This document shows positions 6,704-13,453 of a DNA stretch of 15,077 nucleotides, piece after piece. Source of the DNA: Pseudomonadota bacterium (GTDB lineage: Bacteria > Desulfobacterota > Syntrophia > Syntrophales > JADFWA01); NCBI GenBank assembly GCA_030610915.1, contig JAUWQS010000008.1, positions 1 to 15,077 on the forward strand, in the 5' to 3' direction. Below the pieces are notes generated by a model. The model made no database searches. It saw nothing but the letters and a program-made list of their open reading frames with translations, and had not been told where the DNA came from. Every line of letters starts with the position of its first letter. Positions within the stretch are counted from its first letter, which is position 1. A program made the translations under genes and the position numbers.

Positions 6704-6812
6704 GTCTAATCGTGTCAGCTCAATAAATCAGGGTGGGGGAGGTTTTAACCTCCCGATGCGGGCGACTACGAGTCACCCCTACCCGAACTTATTGAGCTAT
6801 TACGTCTAATCG
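6704..6812. mobile_element. 91-bp palindromic MITE-like element, copy 2, with 9-bp target duplication
   Basis: The element lies at 6713-6803 between direct repeats GTCTAATCG at 6704-6712 and 6804-6812. It is the same length as copy 1 (4260-4350). In the stem next to the ends, copy 1 has GGGTAGGGG with CCCCTGCCC, while copy 2 has GGGTGGGGG with CCCCTACCC. Both changes keep pairing (U-G to U-A, A-U to G-U). The outer arms AGCTCAATAA and TTATTGAGCT pair perfectly here. It lies just upstream of the second copy of the receptor leader. Confidence 0.8.
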
Positions 6813-6825
6813 ATATTCTGTCGTT

Positions 6826-7013
6826 GAAAGGAGGTGATAAAATTATAAGCGCAGGAAAAGGCGGCTTCCATCCGGCAAAGAGTGAGACCGCCTTTCCCCC
6901 AGGAAGCAGGCCTGACTGAATTTATGGCCGGGCCACCCCTTAGTTCTTTTTCTACCAGAGCTGAGGGTTACTGTCAATTGTCATGTAACTAAGAATGAGG
7001 AAGGAGAACTAAG
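6826..7013 (+). promoter_or_regulatory. Conserved leader, copy B, upstream of TonB receptor 2
   Basis: It has the same order of parts as copy A: Shine-Dalgarno AAAGGAGGTGAT, hairpin GGAAAAGGCGG/CCGCCTTTCC, second weaker hairpin around UGAAUUUAUG, then the identical block of about 50 bases ending in the dyad GTTAC-N3-CAATTG-N4-GTAAC (6967-6989), and the ribosome binding site GAGGAAGGAG before ATG 7014. Differences from copy A concentrate in the first half. Presence before both receptors and no other gene here suggests shared control of receptor expression by one signal, perhaps the transported substrate. A recent duplication of leader plus signal peptide is the alternative. Confidence 0.55.
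6842..6919 (+). CDS. Possible 25-codon leader peptide, copy B
   Basis: This is the counterpart of 2056-2133, with the same length and TGA stop (6917-6919), reading ISAGKGGFHPAKSETAFPP after the first Ile. The Shine-Dalgarno is perfect (AGGAGGTGAT), but the start would be ATT or ATA; a TTG at 6824 in the same frame lies upstream of the Shine-Dalgarno and is not conserved in copy A. Synonymous third-base differences dominate. It is weak evidence on its own and should be judged together with copy A. Confidence 0.3.
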   Translation: MISAGKGGFHPAKSETAFPPGSRPD

Positions 7014-8996
7014 ATGAAACAGTTTAAATCGATGTTGGGCTTCTTAGCTCTGGGTATGGTCTTTGCCTCTCCGGCGTGGGCGCAGGAGGTGATGGAACTC
7101 GAGAAAACGGTTGTTACGGCCACAAGAACGCCTGAAGTTCTGAGAAATGTTTCATCCTCTGTATCTATTATAACCAGAGATGAGATTGAGAACTCTACTG
7201 CCCGTACAGTGGATGATCTGTTGAGTACAAAGGCAGGCATAAATGTAAGAAAGGCAGGCGTGAGTCACACAGATAATAAAATTACACTGAGGGGTCTTGG
7301 AAAAGTCTTGATTCTTATAGATGGTCTACAAGCAAATGATGCCATAGGTGGACAACAATTAGATAATCTACCATTGGAATCAGTAGAAAGAATAGAGATA
7401 GTAAGGGGGGCTGCCTCTGCGGTATATGGCTCCGAGGCCATGGGAGGTGTGGTAAATATAATCACAAAAAAACCAGAGAAGAAACTGCAAGGCTATATAG
7501 ATGGCGGTGGAGGCAACCTGGATACCTATCGAGCCGGAGGACAACTGAGTGGTTCTTACAAAGATTTAGGCTTTCTTTTTACCACCAAAAGAGAGGAGAC
7601 AGGTGGTTATATACCTACTCGTCACGAGTATCGAAAACCTGAAGTAAGCTATAAAGATCAGGATGTGCGTACCTTGGAGCAATTTGGTAAATTGAATTAC
7701 GAAATAACGGCTGACTCAGATCTTAATCTACAGTTCTTACGAACTTATAATCATGTTGACAATAGTGCTGGTGCGAAAAATCAGATGAGTGACAGAGATC
7801 GGGACAGGGTTCAAGGCAGTTATAATCTCAGGATATGTGAGATAGATTCTTCTGTAAACTTTTTTTATCAGAAGGATAATTTCACTTACAACTCACTTAA
7901 ATATAAGACCAATATACCGCAATACAAAATGGATTCTGATAGGGATCTATGGGGTATTAGCCTTCAGACCTCCCGTGATATTACAGATTTCTGGAAGTTG
8001 ACTGCCGGTGTTGATTACAAAAACGCAGAGCTTGATACTGGTTATGATTACTATTTTGAGGCGAGAGATAAACTTTGTGAAGGAAAACAGGATTACTGGG
8101 GACCTTTTTTACAGAACAGATTTTCTTTTCTGGATAAGAAGTTAATTTTGCATCTGGGTCTCAGATACGATACCTGGCGCTCACATGACGCGAAAAACTT
8201 TGACTCAAAGTATCAAACAGACCCCACAGACTATGGGAGTAATACCGATGGAGCAGTCAATCCTAAGTTTGGTTTTACTTATGATCTGCCTTGGGATTCG
8301 ACCCTCAGGGCCTCTGTCGGGAGGGCATTTCGCGCACCTACTATCATGGAACTCTATTACACCTGGTATTATGGCACTACAACCTATGCCGGCAATTCCG
8401 ATCTTGATCCGGAGGATATGCGCTCTTATGACATAGGATTGGAAAAGAGGTTTGGTTCGAAAGGGAAAATATCTATTACCTATTATTATAACAAAATAGA
8501 GGATCAAATAACATCAATAGTAACTCAGGAATCCCCTCAGAAGATAAAACAGAAGCAAAACGTGGGAGAAGCAGAATCCCAGGGGGTAGAATTAGCCGCC
8601 AATTACGATATCTGCACATGGTTATCCCTCTTTGCTAACTATACCTATAATCACTCAAAAATAAAAGAGTTTTCTGACGATCCCAGCTTGGAGGGCAACC
8701 GCTTAGCTTGGTCTCCATACAATAAGGCAAGCTATGGTTTAACATACAAAGGGCCTTATTCCATCACGGCAACCCTGACTGGAAACTATAAAGGAAATTG
8801 CTGGCATGAAAATAAAAACACCAAGCGCATGGAAGCATATACTATATTAGACTTGGCGCTCAGGTGGAAGCCCTCTAAACATATCGAGTTATGGTCTGAT
8901 ATACATAATTTGAATGATAAAAAATATAGCGGAATGACCGATACATGCAGGATGCCTGGCCTGAGGTGGCTGGCCGGCGCGAAATTCAACTTTTAA
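7014..8996 (+). CDS. TonB-dependent outer-membrane receptor 2 (BtuB/CirA-like)
   Basis: GAAGGAG stands 6-7 bases before ATG 7014. The signal peptide is cut after AWA at residue 23, with the first 40 residues nearly the same as receptor 1, including the TonB-box-like ELEKTVVTATRT. The plug reads VSIITRDEIE, ITLRGLGKVLILIDG, VERIEIVRGAASAVYGSEAMGGVVNIITKKP. The barrel runs from about residue 160 to 660 and ends in Phe (AGAKFNF). The barrel sequence differs widely from receptor 1 and the plug lacks its two Cys blocks, so the two may take different forms of one substrate. It is followed closely by the TPR gene. It shares the duplicated leader with receptor 1. Confidence 0.9.
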   Translation: MKQFKSMLGFLALGMVFASPAWAQEVMELEKTVVTATRTPEVLRNVSSSVSIITRDEIENSTARTVDDLLSTKAGINVRKAGVSHTDNKITLRGLGKVLILIDGLQANDAIGGQQLDNLPLESVERIEIVRGAASAVYGSEAMGGVVNIITKKPEKKLQGYIDGGGGNLDTYRAGGQLSGSYKDLGFLFTTKREETGGYIPTRHEYRKPEVSYKDQDVRTLEQFGKLNYEITADSDLNLQFLRTYNHVDNSAGAKNQMSDRDRDRVQGSYNLRICEIDSSVNFFYQKDNFTYNSLKYKTNIPQYKMDSDRDLWGISLQTSRDITDFWKLTAGVDYKNAELDTGYDYYFEARDKLCEGKQDYWGPFLQNRFSFLDKKLILHLGLRYDTWRSHDAKNFDSKYQTDPTDYGSNTDGAVNPKFGFTYDLPWDSTLRASVGRAFRAPTIMELYYTWYYGTTTYAGNSDLDPEDMRSYDIGLEKRFGSKGKISITYYYNKIEDQITSIVTQESPQKIKQKQNVGEAESQGVELAANYDICTWLSLFANYTYNHSKIKEFSDDPSLEGNRLAWSPYNKASYGLTYKGPYSITATLTGNYKGNCWHENKNTKRMEAYTILDLALRWKPSKHIELWSDIHNLNDKKYSGMTDTCRMPGLRWLAGAKFNF

Positions 8997-9011
8997 ATGA
9001 TTGACAAACTT

Positions 9012-9042
9012 ATGCCTGCAGTTTCCAATTTGCTACAGGCAT
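9012..9042. repeat. Hairpin between receptor 2 and TPR gene
   Basis: ATGCCTG at 9012-9018 pairs with CAGGCAT at 9036-9042 around a 17-base loop, and outer TTGACA/TGACAA bases are partly matched. There is no U-run after it, so it is a weak candidate for a terminator and could instead be an mRNA-stability or translational control hairpin before the TPR gene. Confidence 0.35.
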
Positions 9043-9065
9043 GACAATCAGAAAGGAGAAAATTG

Positions 9066-10556
9066 ATGGACAAGGCAGAAAATAAAAAAAGGAATATCAC
9101 AGGGATAATATTAGCGGTTCTTATAGTTCTGGTAATCATCTCTATGGTCTATACGCAGCAAAAGGCAGGGTATGAAAAATCGGGCGTTGTCGAGTTTAAC
9201 AACGGAAATTACAGGAAAGCGATAGAGAATTATACAAGGGGATTAGAATCCGACCAGGACAATGCCTCCCTGTACAATAACCGGGGACTAGCCTACTGCG
9301 GGCTGGAGAAGTACGCTAAGGCCGTCGCCGATTACGACAAGGCCATAGAAATTAAGCCTGATTTTGCAGATGCCTATTATAACAGGGGTTTGGCCTATTT
9401 CAAAAAGGGTTCTTCCTATAATCTTGAACCGCGAAAAAAGGCGATCAAAGATTTCACCATGGCCATTGAATTGCAGCCCGATTTTGCTGATGCTTATTAT
9501 AATCGGGCCGTTGCCTATACCGAGCAGATCCATTATCACCATAAATATTCAACAATCCCTCCCAAGTTTCCTTCCGAAGACATGGATAATTATAACAAAG
9601 CGCTAACTGATTATACCAGGGCGCTCGACTTAGATCCCTCCTATGTCCTGGCCTATCAGGGAAGGGGAAATCTCTTTTACAGACATGGAGACTGGGACCT
9701 GGCAAACAAAGAGTATGATAAGGCCCTCGATCGTCAAAAGGAAATATTGATGAAGGTGGGAGATGTCGGTCTGGCCGGAGTATTAAACAGCAGAGGAAGA
9801 AACAACCTGGCCTGGGGAAAACTGGATGAGGCGATCTCCGATTTCACAACAGCGATTGAGCATTACAGAAAGGGCGTGGTCAACAAAGAGGTGGGGCTTA
9901 GCAAAAGCGTCACCAATGCCCTCGCCCACAGGACAGTTGCTGCATGGGAATTAGGAAGATGGGAAGATACAATCAGGTTTGCAGATGAGACAATTGAAGT
10001 AAAGGAGGCCAACCCTAGAAAATATGGGACGGCTGCCTTTTATTACTTCACCAAGGGGAGGTGTTATTACAAACTTGGCAGATATGATGAGGCAGTCTCC
10101 AATCTTGAAAAGGTGCTGGCCGAATCAAAGTATGGCATGGGCGCCAAGGCGAGGTTGTGGCTGGGCAGGGTATATAAGGCGAAAGGTGATAATGAAAAGG
10201 CGGAGAACCTGATAAGAGAGGCTCTCAGATTATGCATTAAAGACGTTGAGAAAGGAAACGAACTTAAGCTTTATAAGGCACATCTTCAAAGAGGATTATG
10301 TTACCTGGAACTTGATGAGCACAAAAGGGCAATCTCCGACTTTAAAGAGACGATAAAGTGGCGGGTCTTTGCAGATAAGCCGGCCAACCACACAAATTAC
10401 TGGTTAGATGCCCACAAATATACCGGCATTGCCTATATGAAGGCGGGAGATAAGAGCAATGCCCGTGAATATCTGCAAAAAACAATAGAGCTGGCAAAGG
10501 AGCGGGGATTTAACGAAGTGGTGGAAGAAGCGAAAGAGCTGTTAGCCGAACTGTAA
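9066..10556 (+). CDS. Membrane-anchored tetratricopeptide-repeat protein
   Basis: AAAGGAG precedes ATG 9066; a TTG three bases earlier is in frame but less likely. Residues about 11-30 (ITGIILAVLIVLVIISMVYT) form one N-terminal membrane anchor with the rest probably periplasmic. About ten TPR units follow: the clearest are 36-69, 70-103 (YNNRGLAYCGLEKYAKAVADY), 107-143, a unit after a short insert rich in His/Tyr/Pro (IHYHHKYSTIPPKFP), then units near 230, 265, 300, 340, 380, 415 and 455. TPR arrays scaffold protein complexes; the partner here is unknown. Its place between receptor 2 and the radical SAM genes suggests a role in assembling or tethering the system. Confidence 0.85.
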   Translation: MDKAENKKRNITGIILAVLIVLVIISMVYTQQKAGYEKSGVVEFNNGNYRKAIENYTRGLESDQDNASLYNNRGLAYCGLEKYAKAVADYDKAIEIKPDFADAYYNRGLAYFKKGSSYNLEPRKKAIKDFTMAIELQPDFADAYYNRAVAYTEQIHYHHKYSTIPPKFPSEDMDNYNKALTDYTRALDLDPSYVLAYQGRGNLFYRHGDWDLANKEYDKALDRQKEILMKVGDVGLAGVLNSRGRNNLAWGKLDEAISDFTTAIEHYRKGVVNKEVGLSKSVTNALAHRTVAAWELGRWEDTIRFADETIEVKEANPRKYGTAAFYYFTKGRCYYKLGRYDEAVSNLEKVLAESKYGMGAKARLWLGRVYKAKGDNEKAENLIREALRLCIKDVEKGNELKLYKAHLQRGLCYLELDEHKRAISDFKETIKWRVFADKPANHTNYWLDAHKYTGIAYMKAGDKSNAREYLQKTIELAKERGFNEVVEEAKELLAEL

Positions 10557-10562
10557 TTTTCA

Positions 10563-10683
10563 ATCCACAGATTTCGCAGATTACACAGATTACTCTAATT
10601 ACTGGAAGGGCGATGCGAAATTTGATACTCCCGCAGCTTGCAGCGAGTAGTTCGTTAAGGTTCTCCCCTTTTTTAAAGGGGAG
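10563..10683. repeat. Intergenic palindromic repeats, including a 9-bp-stem hairpin
   Basis: 10563-10595 has the CACAGATTTCGCAGATTACA type sequence common as a dispersed intergenic repeat. At 10663-10683 CTCCCCTTT/AAAGGGGAG makes a 9-bp stem with a three-base loop. It is followed by GGGGATTTTTAT, so transcription termination or attenuation before the 54-aa peptide gene is possible, but the form also matches a common dispersed palindrome. Confidence 0.5.
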
Positions 10684-10720
10684 TCAGAGGGGATTTTTAT
10701 ATAAAAGGAGGTAGAGAATT

Positions 10721-10885
10721 ATGTGTGTTCCGATAAGTGTTTTAACAAAAGGAAAAATCAGTGGTTGCACAGGAGTGTGCGGGCTGTGGCCTCACATCAG
10801 CGCCCTGGTGGTCCTTTGCGCCGGTCTGGTCTGGAACTTTGTCCGTGGAGGATTTTCCAGGAAAAAGCATGCGGAGGTTAATTGA
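10721..10885 (+). CDS. 54-aa Cys-containing single-span membrane peptide
   Basis: A strong ribosome binding site AAAGGAGG (10703-10710) stands before ATG 10721, and the frame ends at TGA 10883-10885. The peptide has a Cys at position 2, a GCTGVCG block (C16, C20), then one membrane helix (about 25-41, with C33) and a basic tail (FSRKKHAEVN). It lies upstream of a radical SAM gene, from which it is now separated by an inserted palindrome. It could be a small subunit of the membrane complex or a substrate of the radical SAM enzyme. I do not recognise a family. The ribosome binding site and composition support a real gene. Confidence 0.6.
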   Translation: MCVPISVLTKGKISGCTGVCGLWPHISALVVLCAGLVWNFVRGGFSRKKHAEVN

Positions 10886-10897
10886 ATAGTATTTCTA

Positions 10898-10970
10898 TTT
10901 TTTGACAGGATCAACAGGATAATCAGGATAAATAAAAAATCAGGTAAATCCTGTTCATCCTGTCGAAAAA
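10898..10970. repeat. 73-bp inverted repeat of the GACAGGAT type
   Basis: The left arm 10898-10920 (TTTTTTGACAGGATCAACAG plus GAT) and the right arm 10948-10970 (reverse complement) match at 21 of 23 positions around a 27-base AT-rich loop. It lies between the peptide gene and the radical SAM gene and may have displaced the original spacing, since the radical SAM start has no good ribosome binding site. Termination in either direction is possible because of the T-run and A-run at the ends. Confidence 0.7.
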
Positions 10971-10999
10971 CATTCCGCCGCAGGCGGCTAATTCAATAA

Positions 11000-11914
11000 A
11001 TGAATTTTTCATATCCACATTCTACCTTACAGATCGAACCTACCCGCAGATGCAACCTGAACTGTGAGATATGTATGCGCCAATACCTGGATGAAACTTC
11101 TGCTTTGCTTTCTCTTGAAGGATTTAAAAAGGTGTTGAACTCATGGAATTTTCGGCATGTGGCGCTTCATGGGTGGGGTGAGCCGCTGCTTAATCCTCAA
11201 CTGTTTGAGATGGTGAAATATGCTGAATCCAAAGGGGTTTCAACGGAACTGACCACCAATGCGACATTGCTTCGGACAAAGATGGAAGAAATCTTTGCAA
11301 GTGGCCTCGACAGTATCGTATTCGGGATACACAGGAGTGAAAGTCTGCCGGTTGTTCTGTCTCAGATCAAAGAGTTGATAACTCAAAGAGACGTAAAGAA
11401 ACTGAGATGTCCCAGGACTTACATCGATATTGTTATATATAGAGGAAATTGCCATGAAATTGTGCAGCTTATCGAAGCCACCGCCGGATTAAATATAGAT
11501 GGAGTAGTTATGCACAGAATTTTTAAGCCTGAATTCTGCGCAGGGATCCGGCAGGTAAATCCCGCCACGGAATATATCTCTATTCAAGAGGAAATGACAT
11601 TGTTCAGGGAAGTAAAAAAAGCAGCAAGAAGGCTGAAGATAAAACTCTGCTTGCCTCCGAAGCCATCCATACCCTGCAGGGCGGTAAAGTATAGTCTTTT
11701 CGTTACCTCTAAGGGCAAAATCTCACCCTGTCCCTTTTTGTCGGAGTTTTATATGGGAGACGCACTTAATGGAGACCTGCGGGAGGCTATAATCTCGCAA
11801 AGGTATAAACAATTTGTAAAAGATATGAAAGGGCATCCTGTCTGTAGCAGATGCCCCTTAGGTTCCGCAAATGGAAGCTTTTATGAAGGCATGGCGTTAT
11901 GCCCCATCATGTGA
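11000..11914 (+). CDS. Radical SAM protein with SPASM/twitch-like C-terminal Cys cluster
   Basis: Residues 18-25 hold the radical SAM CxxxCxxC motif (CNLNCEIC), preceded by the usual LQIEPTRR, with GWGEP at 58-62 (the SAM-binding 'GGEP' loop) and TTNATLL near 85. The C-terminal part carries C226, C244, C282-xx-C285 and C301 around FVTSKGKISPCPFLSEFYMGD, the layout of a shortened SPASM/twitch domain holding at least one extra Fe-S cluster. Such enzymes make radical modifications on peptides or small molecules. There is no clear Shine-Dalgarno before ATG 11000; an inverted repeat ends 29 bases upstream. The membrane protein at 11930 follows after 15 bases, so these two are co-transcribed. Substrate is unknown. 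Confidence 0.85.
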   Translation: MNFSYPHSTLQIEPTRRCNLNCEICMRQYLDETSALLSLEGFKKVLNSWNFRHVALHGWGEPLLNPQLFEMVKYAESKGVSTELTTNATLLRTKMEEIFASGLDSIVFGIHRSESLPVVLSQIKELITQRDVKKLRCPRTYIDIVIYRGNCHEIVQLIEATAGLNIDGVVMHRIFKPEFCAGIRQVNPATEYISIQEEMTLFREVKKAARRLKIKLCLPPKPSIPCRAVKYSLFVTSKGKISPCPFLSEFYMGDALNGDLREAIISQRYKQFVKDMKGHPVCSRCPLGSANGSFYEGMALCPIM

Positions 11915-11929
11915 GCGAAAGGAGGATAA

Positions 11930-12649
11930 ATGATAACCTATTTCTGGGCGGCAGGCATTGCCTTTACTGTTTTTATCTTTGCAGGCAAGGCCGGGCTGGT
12001 GGCAGGCACGACAGGTATTAAGGCATTGAAAATATGGGGTTTAGCCTTGATTTATGGGGCGCTCGCTTTTCTTATGGGCGTTATCTTAAAGGTTTTCAAT
12101 CCACTTAATTATTTCGAGTTTTTTCAAAAATTCATGTCATATGGTGTAATACTCCATTTTTTTCTATCAATCGGCCTGCTGGCCTGGGGAGTCTATACCA
12201 TAAAGTCGTATCTCAACCGGAAATTAGGACGCATGTCGAAGGCAGGATATCTTCTAATGCTCCCCTGTCCTGTTTGTCTGTCGGCCATGCTTCTTTCTTG
12301 CTCCATATTTGTCGCCATAACCGGCATCGATCCATTGAAAGCAGGGGGATTGATGGCAGGCCTTTTCATGGTTGTGATCGCAGGAGTCGCTCTGCTGACA
12401 AGGCGGGTGATGAGGGCAGACAAGGAGGGAGTGCCAGGGCCTGTGCTGCTTGGGTTTGTAATGATGCTGGTGGGGCTCTATTTTGCTGTCTCGGTCATAG
12501 TTGTGCCAGTATATTCCCAATCTAAGGTCTTTTTTTCTACTGCGAACAATATAGTACCGCCAAGCCTATCTCTTAAAGAGGCAGTAGTGATCCTCGCAGT
12601 GTCTGCTCCGTTTTTCGGTCTTGGCTTTTTCAAAAATCGAAAGGAATAG
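11930..12649 (+). CDS. Multi-span membrane protein, probable DUF2162-type transporter
   Basis: AAAGGAGG lies 5 bases before ATG 11930. The 239 residues form about seven membrane helices (about 3-20, 35-53, 70-90, 105-130, 138-156, 172-194, 217-234). A CPVC motif (C113, C116) with C124 sits inside or at the edge of the fourth helix, and a LysE/cadmium-transporter-like [13 protein letters not shown] comes early. Length and motif fit the 'predicted transporter' family DUF2162 as I remember it, which is recorded near ExbB-like genes; that association is from memory. It is translationally close to the radical SAM gene. Moving a metal ion through the CPxC helix is an inference. Confidence 0.6.
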   Translation: MITYFWAAGIAFTVFIFAGKAGLVAGTTGIKALKIWGLALIYGALAFLMGVILKVFNPLNYFEFFQKFMSYGVILHFFLSIGLLAWGVYTIKSYLNRKLGRMSKAGYLLMLPCPVCLSAMLLSCSIFVAITGIDPLKAGGLMAGLFMVVIAGVALLTRRVMRADKEGVPGPVLLGFVMMLVGLYFAVSVIVVPVYSQSKVFFSTANNIVPPSLSLKEAVVILAVSAPFFGLGFFKNRKE

Positions 12650-12715
12650 AACAATGAACAATTAACAGTTTGAAGTGAGGAATTGGAAAATCGAACATGT
12701 GAGGGAAGAATATCG

Positions 12716-13262
12716 ATGAAAAATAAGAAAGAGGATTTCGGTGATGAGCTGGCAGAACGTTTTTTACACTTTGCGATCGGGATAATCAAACTCACCGGAG
12801 CGCTTCCTAAAACGCCGGCAGGTAAGTACATAGCCGATCAATTGCTGCGGTGTGGAACCTCGTCCGGTGCAAACTATGAAGAAGCAAAAGGAGCTGAGTC
12901 TCGCAAAGATTTTGTTCACAAATTAGGTGTAGTGTTGAAGGAAACAAAAGAAAGCCGTTATTGGTTGAAATTGATGTTAGTTAGCAAAATGTTAGCTCAT
13001 AACAAGGTAGGTTCTCTGCTAAGTCACCGCAAATAAATAAGCTTTACACTATATCAACCCTAATTCGATAAGTAGTAGGGGGGCAGATGCCCTCATCAGC
13101 AGATATTCGAGCCTATTCGAGGAACAGGCCCTACATTTAACAGCTTGCCCGAAGGGCACTCTGCGGTGAACAGTTAAGGTTATTTATTTTCGATTCCTAA
13201 ATGAAGCTGAAGAGCTTATCGCAATTGCAGGAAAAAGCATCATGACAGCAAGAAACAAGTAA
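12716..13262 (+). pseudogene. Four-helix-bundle (S23-type) protein gene, split by a 174-bp insertion
   Basis: GAGGGAAG precedes ATG 12716. The first 102 codons read as an S23/four-helix-bundle protein (FLHFAIGIIKLTGALPKTPA, then QLLRCGTSSGANYEEAKGAES, KLGVVLKETKESRYWLKL). The frame then runs into foreign sequence and stops at 13036 after SHRK. The missing C-terminus (LNEAEELIAIAGKSIMTARN) is intact at 13197-13262. Joining 12716-13022 to 13201-13262 gives an uninterrupted 122-codon frame, the usual family length of about 120. The family is found in 23S rRNA intervening sequences and as stand-alone genes. As it stands the product would lack its last helix and is probably not functional. Confidence 0.85.
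13019..13200. mobile_element. 174-bp MITE-like insertion with CTAA target duplication
   Basis: The insert 13023-13196 lies between CTAA at 13019-13022 and CTAA at 13197-13200. Its ends contain AAATAAATAA (13031-13040) and TTATTTATTT (13180-13189) as inverted repeats. Inside, GCAGATGCCCT (13083-13093) pairs with AGGGCACTCTGC (13153-13164). It has no coding capacity. Its borders are fixed independently by the continuity of the host gene on both sides. Confidence 0.8.
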
Positions 13263-13315
13263 ACAATTGACAATTGATCACTGTTAATTGACCATTGAGA
13301 AGGAGGTCCACCAGA

Positions 13316-13453
13316 ATGAATATTTTAGGTTACATGCAGTCTATCTTTTATCTAATGATGAATGCCATGCTCTATCCGGTCATGGGGCTGCTTATTTTTT
13401 TGTTTATCTACATGCTTTACTCAACTTTCGCACCTGCACCTAACTGCTGGTAA
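13316..13453 (+). pseudogene. N-terminal fragment of a probable TolQ/ExbB-like membrane protein, cut by the IS4 element
   Basis: A strong ribosome binding site AAGGAGG (13300-13306) precedes ATG 13316. Residues 1-33 (MNILGYMQSIFYLMMNAMLY then PVMGLLIFLFIYM) belong to the host. The IS begins at 13417, and the last 12 codons to TAA 13451 are read from the IS end. The host part looks like the opening of MotA/TolQ/ExbB-family proteins, in which a short N-terminal segment with 'Leu-Tyr-Pro-Val' leads into the first membrane helix. The rest of the gene is not seen after the IS. The family call rests on 33 residues and on the operon context (TonB receptors, DUF2162-like protein). Confidence 0.45.

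Larger units (their letters stand above)
12652..13297. repeat. 18-bp inverted repeats bracketing the four-helix-bundle gene
   Basis: CAATGAACAATTAACAGT at 12652-12669 and ACTGTTAATTGACCATTG at 13280-13297 are reverse complements at 16 of 18 positions. They enclose the whole four-helix-bundle gene and nothing else, starting two bases after the DUF2162-like stop and ending just before the ribosome binding site of the TolQ-like gene. The pair marks a probable mobile or formerly mobile unit inserted between two genes of the operon. I could not find a clear target duplication. Confidence 0.6.

Noticed and set aside
12683..12715. TTG start for the four-helix-bundle protein
   Set aside because: ATG 12716 has a good ribosome binding site and matches the family's N-terminus.
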